Positions 24,404 to 27,441 of a DNA stretch of 27,441 nt are shown here, piece by piece (positions within the stretch are counted from its first letter, which is position 1; each line of letters opens with the position of its first letter). The notes beneath the pieces are model-generated. The model ran no database searches. It saw only the letters and a list, made by a program, of their open reading frames with translations, and was not told where the DNA came from. The position numbers and the translations under genes were made by a program. Source of the stretch: DYIU01 sp038326775 (lineage in GTDB: Bacteria > Actinomycetota > Geothermincolia > Fen-727 > Anoxymicrobiaceae); contig JBBQKJ010000041.1 in the NCBI GenBank assembly GCA_038326775.1, positions 1 through 27,441 on the forward strand. The letters run 5' to 3'.

Positions 24404-25079
24404 CTTTCACCTCAATGCGCTTGCCCGGTCCTGTACCAGGCTCGTATATCGCGAGGATGAATTCGTAGAAAAGCCTCGCGGCGCCTATCACGTCCTTTTC
24501 CGATGGATAGCCAAGCTCCTTCAAGAGATGGTTGTTGTAAAGAGAAACCAGGCCGTGCAGCTCGCTCCAGAGGGTTATCCGGACCAGCTCCAGGTCTGCC
24601 GGGAGGCCGTACCCCGCCCGTGCGAACTCTTTCATGCACGTCAACATCAGCTCCGCGCTCCGCATGGACGATTCGAGCTCCTCCCGGGCCGCCGCCTCGA
24701 GTTTCGTTCCGAGGTAGTCCGAATGCCCGGGCGCGGACGAATCGAACATGATCGAGTAGTAGTTGGGCCTGCTCACCCCGAACTCCAGGTACGCTTTCAT
24801 CATCAGCCACGCCCTGTCCTTGAGGTCCTTGCCGGACCCGTACGCCTCGAGCAGCTCGTCGTACAGCAGCTCGCCCGCCCGCTTGCGGATCGCGATGTTA
24901 AGCTCATCCTTGTTGGAGTAGTAATAATAGAGGGTTGCGGCGGCAATGCCCATCTTGCCGCCGATCTTTCGCATCGACAGGTTCTCAAAGCCGTCCTCCA
25001 TGACTATCCCGGCCGCGATATCCAGTATCCTGTCCTTGACCTCCCGCAGCTCTTCCACGTTCATCGGGGCTTTGGGCAT
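24396..25079 (-). CDS. TetR-family regulator with WHG domain
   Basis: 227-aa TetR-type repressor. The N-terminal HTH is at about residues 12-60 (ILDIAAGIVMEDGFENLSMRKIGGKMGIAAATLYYYYSNKDEL, of which short parts are the signature) and the ligand domain contains LWSELHGLVSLYNN, the WHG (W..LHG) signature of the TetR_C_33 group. GGAGTGAGGT precedes the ATG. It heads the four-gene set tetR, activase, UroD-like, GRE and very probably senses the GRE substrate or product. A 17-bp inverted repeat over its own promoter at 25148-25164 suggests autoregulation. Confidence 0.9.
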   Translation of the reverse strand: MPKAPMNVEELREVKDRILDIAAGIVMEDGFENLSMRKIGGKMGIAAATLYYYYSNKDELNIAIRKRAGELLYDELLEAYGSGKDLKDRAWLMMKAYLEFGVSRPNYYSIMFDSSAPGHSDYLGTKLEAAAREELESSMRSAELMLTCMKEFARAGYGLPADLELVRITLWSELHGLVSLYNNHLLKELGYPSEKDVIGAARLFYEFILAIYEPGTGPGKRIEVKDD

Positions 25080-25147
25080 ACCTCACTCCGTGGTAATGGA
25101 CCTTGCTTGACGAACTGCCGCAAGGTCCCCATCCTCGTTCTTCGAAC

Positions 25148-25181
25148 GGTGTTAGTCTAATACCATCAGAGCGGAAGTCAA
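25148..25181 (-). promoter_or_regulatory. tetR promoter with 17-bp interrupted palindrome
   Basis: GGTnTTAGnCTAAnACC is a perfect inverted repeat at 25148-25164 (the n positions differ between arms). On the minus strand a promoter reads TTGACT (25176-25181), 16 bases, TAGACT (25154-25159), so the palindrome covers the -10. This is the layout expected for TetR repression by steric block. It lies 68 bases before the tetR ATG at 25079. Confidence 0.6.
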
Positions 25182-25645
25182 CAGCCCGGAGAGAGACTGA
25201 CCATCAAAATGATTGCTCTCGCGATCCCGCTACATTCCCGTGAATCGTGCAGCGAGCAGGTGTTTTCAGGCATTCTCGAGGTAGCCAGCCCCCCGGGGGA
25301 ACTCACGTGAAATGCGTCCGCGGGCCATGATAGAATTTGCAATACAAGCAAAGTGGCCGCCAGGCTGAACAGTGGAGTGTGGTAACTGCAGTAGTACGGC
25401 TCCTACTGCCCCGAGACAATCTAGACCAAAGTCGTGAAGCGCCAGTACTGCGGGGCGGATATGGTCGCCAGTCTGGTGGTTGGGGAGGAACGCGAACAAC
25501 GTGAGAGAGATAGACGGCAAGGATGAGATAATCAGCATCCCAAATCGTGAGTCTCGGGAACAGTTGGAGGCTGTGTTGGATTAATAAGGCCCTGCAAGAT
25601 GCGACGCACGATCTGCGGCAGGAACATCGGGGGGAGGGAGTCCTT
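25182..25645. other. Gene-free AT-richer spacer
   Basis: No gene is supported between the tetR promoter and the orphan membrane protein. Base composition drops toward A/T from about 25200. A hairpin GCAGTAG/CTACTGC occurs at 25388-25409 with an 8-base loop and no T-run. A GTG frame opens at 25547 into the next gene but lacks a ribosome site. Confidence 0.55.
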
Positions 25646-26638
25646 TTGCGCAAACTGAAAGAAATCATGACTCTGAGGCTTGTATTGATGCTTCTACTTC
25701 TGATAGCAGCGACTCTCCTGCTCATCATAAAGGGCATCTGGCTTCAACATCGCCCATTACCAGGCGAAATACTCCAGGCAATAGCCGTCGCACTCATCGT
25801 GATTGCCGTGATCGATATCTACTACGAGAGTACGCTCACCGAGAAGTACTTCGAAAAGAGATTCTTCGTAGCGTTGAATGATGCCATTCCGCTCAACGAT
25901 AACTACCTCTCAAAGATGAATACCGATGACTTGTATAGAGTTGTTGACACGGCGATGGTTGTACTCTCCGGGAAGGAACGGAGCCATCCTGACCACGGTC
26001 TTCCTGAACTCGTGCACGAGGAGATCGTACCGATTCTTGGCAAGCCCTATAGGCTGGACTACAAGGTGAGGATAGCCCAGAGATCTGTCGAATTTGGAGA
26101 CAAGCGGTTCCTGCAACTGAAATCCTACACTAAATACCAGTTGTACAATCCGGGTTCGCAGGAAGCGGAACATGAGGTCAGGTTCTGGGTAGCCTACGAG
26201 CGGTTCAAAGAAGTCCCCACCGACAAGCTATATGTGCTTGAGTATGTCAAGATCAGCGGGGCAAAACAGAGTATCAGAATGCGGCACCAGAAACGTCAAC
26301 ATAGGCCAACTCAAGAAGAATTCACCCCCGATCCTTTCCAGGTACGACTCGCCCCAGGGGAGAAGGTCGAGGTAGAAGCTCAACAGATTGGGATACTACT
26401 TCCCCAGGATGTGGAGACATTTCATGTCTTTCATCCGATCAAGGGAATTACTGTGGAGGTCATACCCGAGACGGATTGCGAACCGTTTGTCGAGTTCTTC
26501 ACGTTTGTAGATGTAGGACCGGCTAATAAGACGCCGGGTGGACCATTTGGAACCTATTCCTGGCACTACGACGGCTGGATGCTACGAGAACAAGGCTATT
26601 GCATCCAGTTCCCAGCTTACAAAATGGGTCAAGGATGA
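25646..26638 (+). CDS. Orphan two-TM, beta-rich protein (unknown function)
   Basis: I do not recognise this protein. It is 330 aa from the TTG at 25646, which has GGAGGGAG five bases upstream; a longer frame from GTG 25547 has no ribosome site. Two TM helices near the N-terminus (LVLMLLLLIAATLLLIIKG and ILQAIAVALIVIAVIDIYY) are followed by a helical stretch with YESTLTEKYFEKRFF and then a long, probably beta-rich cytoplasmic part (RLAPGEKVEVEAQQIGIL, VFHPIKGITVEV). Two-TM plus beta-barrel is also the plan of the Cap15 effector of CBASS, but this protein is larger and no CD-NTase is nearby. Codon use is more AT-rich than in neighbours, suggesting horizontal origin. Confidence 0.75.
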   Translation: MRKLKEIMTLRLVLMLLLLIAATLLLIIKGIWLQHRPLPGEILQAIAVALIVIAVIDIYYESTLTEKYFEKRFFVALNDAIPLNDNYLSKMNTDDLYRVVDTAMVVLSGKERSHPDHGLPELVHEEIVPILGKPYRLDYKVRIAQRSVEFGDKRFLQLKSYTKYQLYNPGSQEAEHEVRFWVAYERFKEVPTDKLYVLEYVKISGAKQSIRMRHQKRQHRPTQEEFTPDPFQVRLAPGEKVEVEAQQIGILLPQDVETFHVFHPIKGITVEVIPETDCEPFVEFFTFVDVGPANKTPGGPFGTYSWHYDGWMLREQGYCIQFPAYKMGQG

Positions 26639-26955
26639 GAAGGAAATCGACGTAATTCAACGTAGAATAGGGGAGGTGGGCAACTCGGTGGACGGGTGAC
26701 GGACATCAGTGGGATTTGGAAGATTTCTATTTATGGTATCATTAGTCTCCGAAATGTGAACAAAAGTGCTCTGGGAGAAACGGAGGAGAATCCAATGGGA
26801 GGCTCCAGAGGCAACTAAAACAGTTGAATGAAAAAGTCGAAAGCCCGTGGAAATGCGGGCTTTCTTCTGTCCTCCGCCAGTTCGCCTGTGCCACCCCTCT
26901 GGTTGGTTACCTCCCCATGCACTCGCGGGCCAGCGGCAGGCTCACGACTTCCCCG
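26639..26955. other. Accessory spacer with possible IS leader
   Basis: There is no clear gene. An AT-rich stretch (26710-26760) is followed by a GGAGGAG-like ribosome site and a seven-codon frame (ATG 26794, stop 26815). This could be the 5' leader of an insertion sequence whose coding part was deleted, because a transposase fragment lies 140 bases on; this is speculative. A terminator hairpin follows. Confidence 0.35.
26840..26863. terminator. Bidirectional rho-independent terminator
   Basis: AAAGCCCG (26840-26847) and CGGGCTTT (26856-26863) form an eight-bp perfect stem with an eight-base loop. CTTCT follows on the plus strand, and a TTTTT run follows four bases later on the minus strand. 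It would end the transcript of the orphan membrane protein from the left and any minus-strand transcript from the right. Confidence 0.7.
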
Positions 26956-27182
26956 GGGGAAGTGGACGTTTGCCGCCCTGGAGGAGATCAGAGAGCGCCT
27001 CCCCTTCCCGCTTCCGGGCATCGACTCGGACAACGGGAGCGAGTTCATCAACTTCCACCTGGTCGACTACTGCGATGCCGAGAAGATCATCTTCACGCTG
27101 GGGGCGGCCCTACCGCAAGAACTACGGATACTACGTGGAGAAGAAGAACTACACCTCGGGCAGGCGCAAAGGAGAAGCGTGA
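26956..27182 (+). pseudogene. Decayed integrase-core (DDE) transposase fragment
   Basis: Remnant of an rve-type transposase. Frame one reads KWTFAALEEIRERLPFPLPG, then IDSDNGSEFINFHLVDYC, the block around the second catalytic Asp. After KIIFTLG the match leaves the frame, and RPYRKNYGYYVEKKNYT, the block with the catalytic Glu, continues one frame on and ends at a stop at 27182. An extra G in the GGGGG run at about 27101-27105 explains the shift. The first Asp, the N-terminal HTH part and the C-terminal end are missing, so it cannot be active. No flanking direct repeat was found. Confidence 0.8.
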
Positions 27183-27441
27183 TGATGTACTCGTCACCGC
27201 CTCGACCGAGTAGCGCGCGAGCCCCTGGAATTGCGTTCGGCCTCGCCCCATTCCAGGGGCCAGGGAGTTGAAGGGATGCCACTACGAAAAACTGCCTCAA
27301 ACAGGAGTTTAAGAGTTAACCCCAGGCGATTGTAGGTTTTGCCGATCAGGACGCGGATTCATCGAGGTAGAGGCTGTAAGACCCCACCCTTGTCCACGTA
27401 GTGTCCGAAGGCCTTTAGGACTTCGGACTGGGTCTTAGTGG
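27183..27441. other. Gene-free edge with nested inverted repeat
   Basis: No gene is supported here. Near the window edge, TAAGACCC (27377-27384) pairs with GGGTCTTA (27430-27437), and inside it GTCCGAAG (27403-27410) pairs with CTTCGGAC (27421-27428) around a ten-base loop. The two stems make a large imperfect hairpin. It could be the end of a mobile element or a structured RNA; the window stops just beyond it. Confidence 0.45.

Noticed and set aside
25388..25409. GCAGTAG/CTACTGC hairpin as a terminator or riboswitch
   Set aside because: It is a short stem without a T-run and is not linked to a supported gene start.
25646..26638. Calling the orphan protein a CBASS Cap15 effector
   Set aside because: It is much longer than Cap15 and no CD-NTase, Cap2 or Cap3 gene is in the window; only the general plan is similar.
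26828..27271. 147-aa open frame as an intact gene
   Set aside because: Only its middle matches a transposase core; both ends are unrelated sequence and the match shifts frame.

Overview
The window comes from a high-GC bacterial chromosome that often uses ATA for Ile and AGG for Arg. I infer an anaerobic or facultative actinobacterium. A small actinobacterial-type Holin-X membrane protein and a DUF5808 protein point to Actinomycetota; a glycyl radical enzyme with its activase points to anoxic metabolism. The lineage is an inference: there is no rRNA or other marker here.

Layout. (1) Positions 63-9854: a TetR-type regulator (1161) heads a tight same-strand run encoding a 3-hydroxyacyl-CoA dehydrogenase, an NAD-dependent epimerase-like protein, a PaaK-like CoA ligase, an HpaB/4-hydroxybutyryl-CoA dehydratase-fold flavoprotein, an Asp/Glu-racemase-like protein, an SDR, an SCP2-like small protein and an alpha/beta hydrolase. 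A TIM-barrel amidohydrolase is divergent from it. This looks like a catabolic operon for a carboxylic acid that is activated to a CoA thioester; the substrate is unknown. (2) Positions 9900-17116, all on the minus strand: SCP-x-type thiolase, acyl-CoA dehydrogenase, DUF5808 protein, secreted lipoprotein S15/CocE-type hydrolase, Holin-X-like membrane protein and M1-type metallopeptidase lipoprotein. Three related TGACTGG-containing inverted repeats lie in front of the dehydrogenase, the S15 hydrolase and the Holin-X gene, suggesting one regulon. (3) Positions 17289-19500: a large acyl-CoA dehydrogenase behind a MerR regulator, with a triple ACGT repeat upstream. (4) Positions 19597-25200: TetR(WHG), glycyl radical enzyme activase, UroD/MtaA-like protein and glycyl radical enzyme on one strand, with a 17-bp perfect interrupted palindrome over the tetR promoter. 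This is the best candidate for an undescribed system. (5) Positions 25200-27441: visibly more AT-rich accessory DNA carrying an orphan two-TM protein, a bidirectional terminator, a decayed integrase-core transposase with a one-base frameshift, and a nested inverted repeat at the window edge.

Taken together the window is a catabolic segment for CoA-linked acids: extracellular ester/peptide hydrolysis, CoA activation, beta-oxidation-like steps and a radical enzyme, with four local regulators (two TetR, one MerR, and an unidentified binder of the three shared sites). No tRNA, rRNA, CRISPR array or intact mobile element was found.
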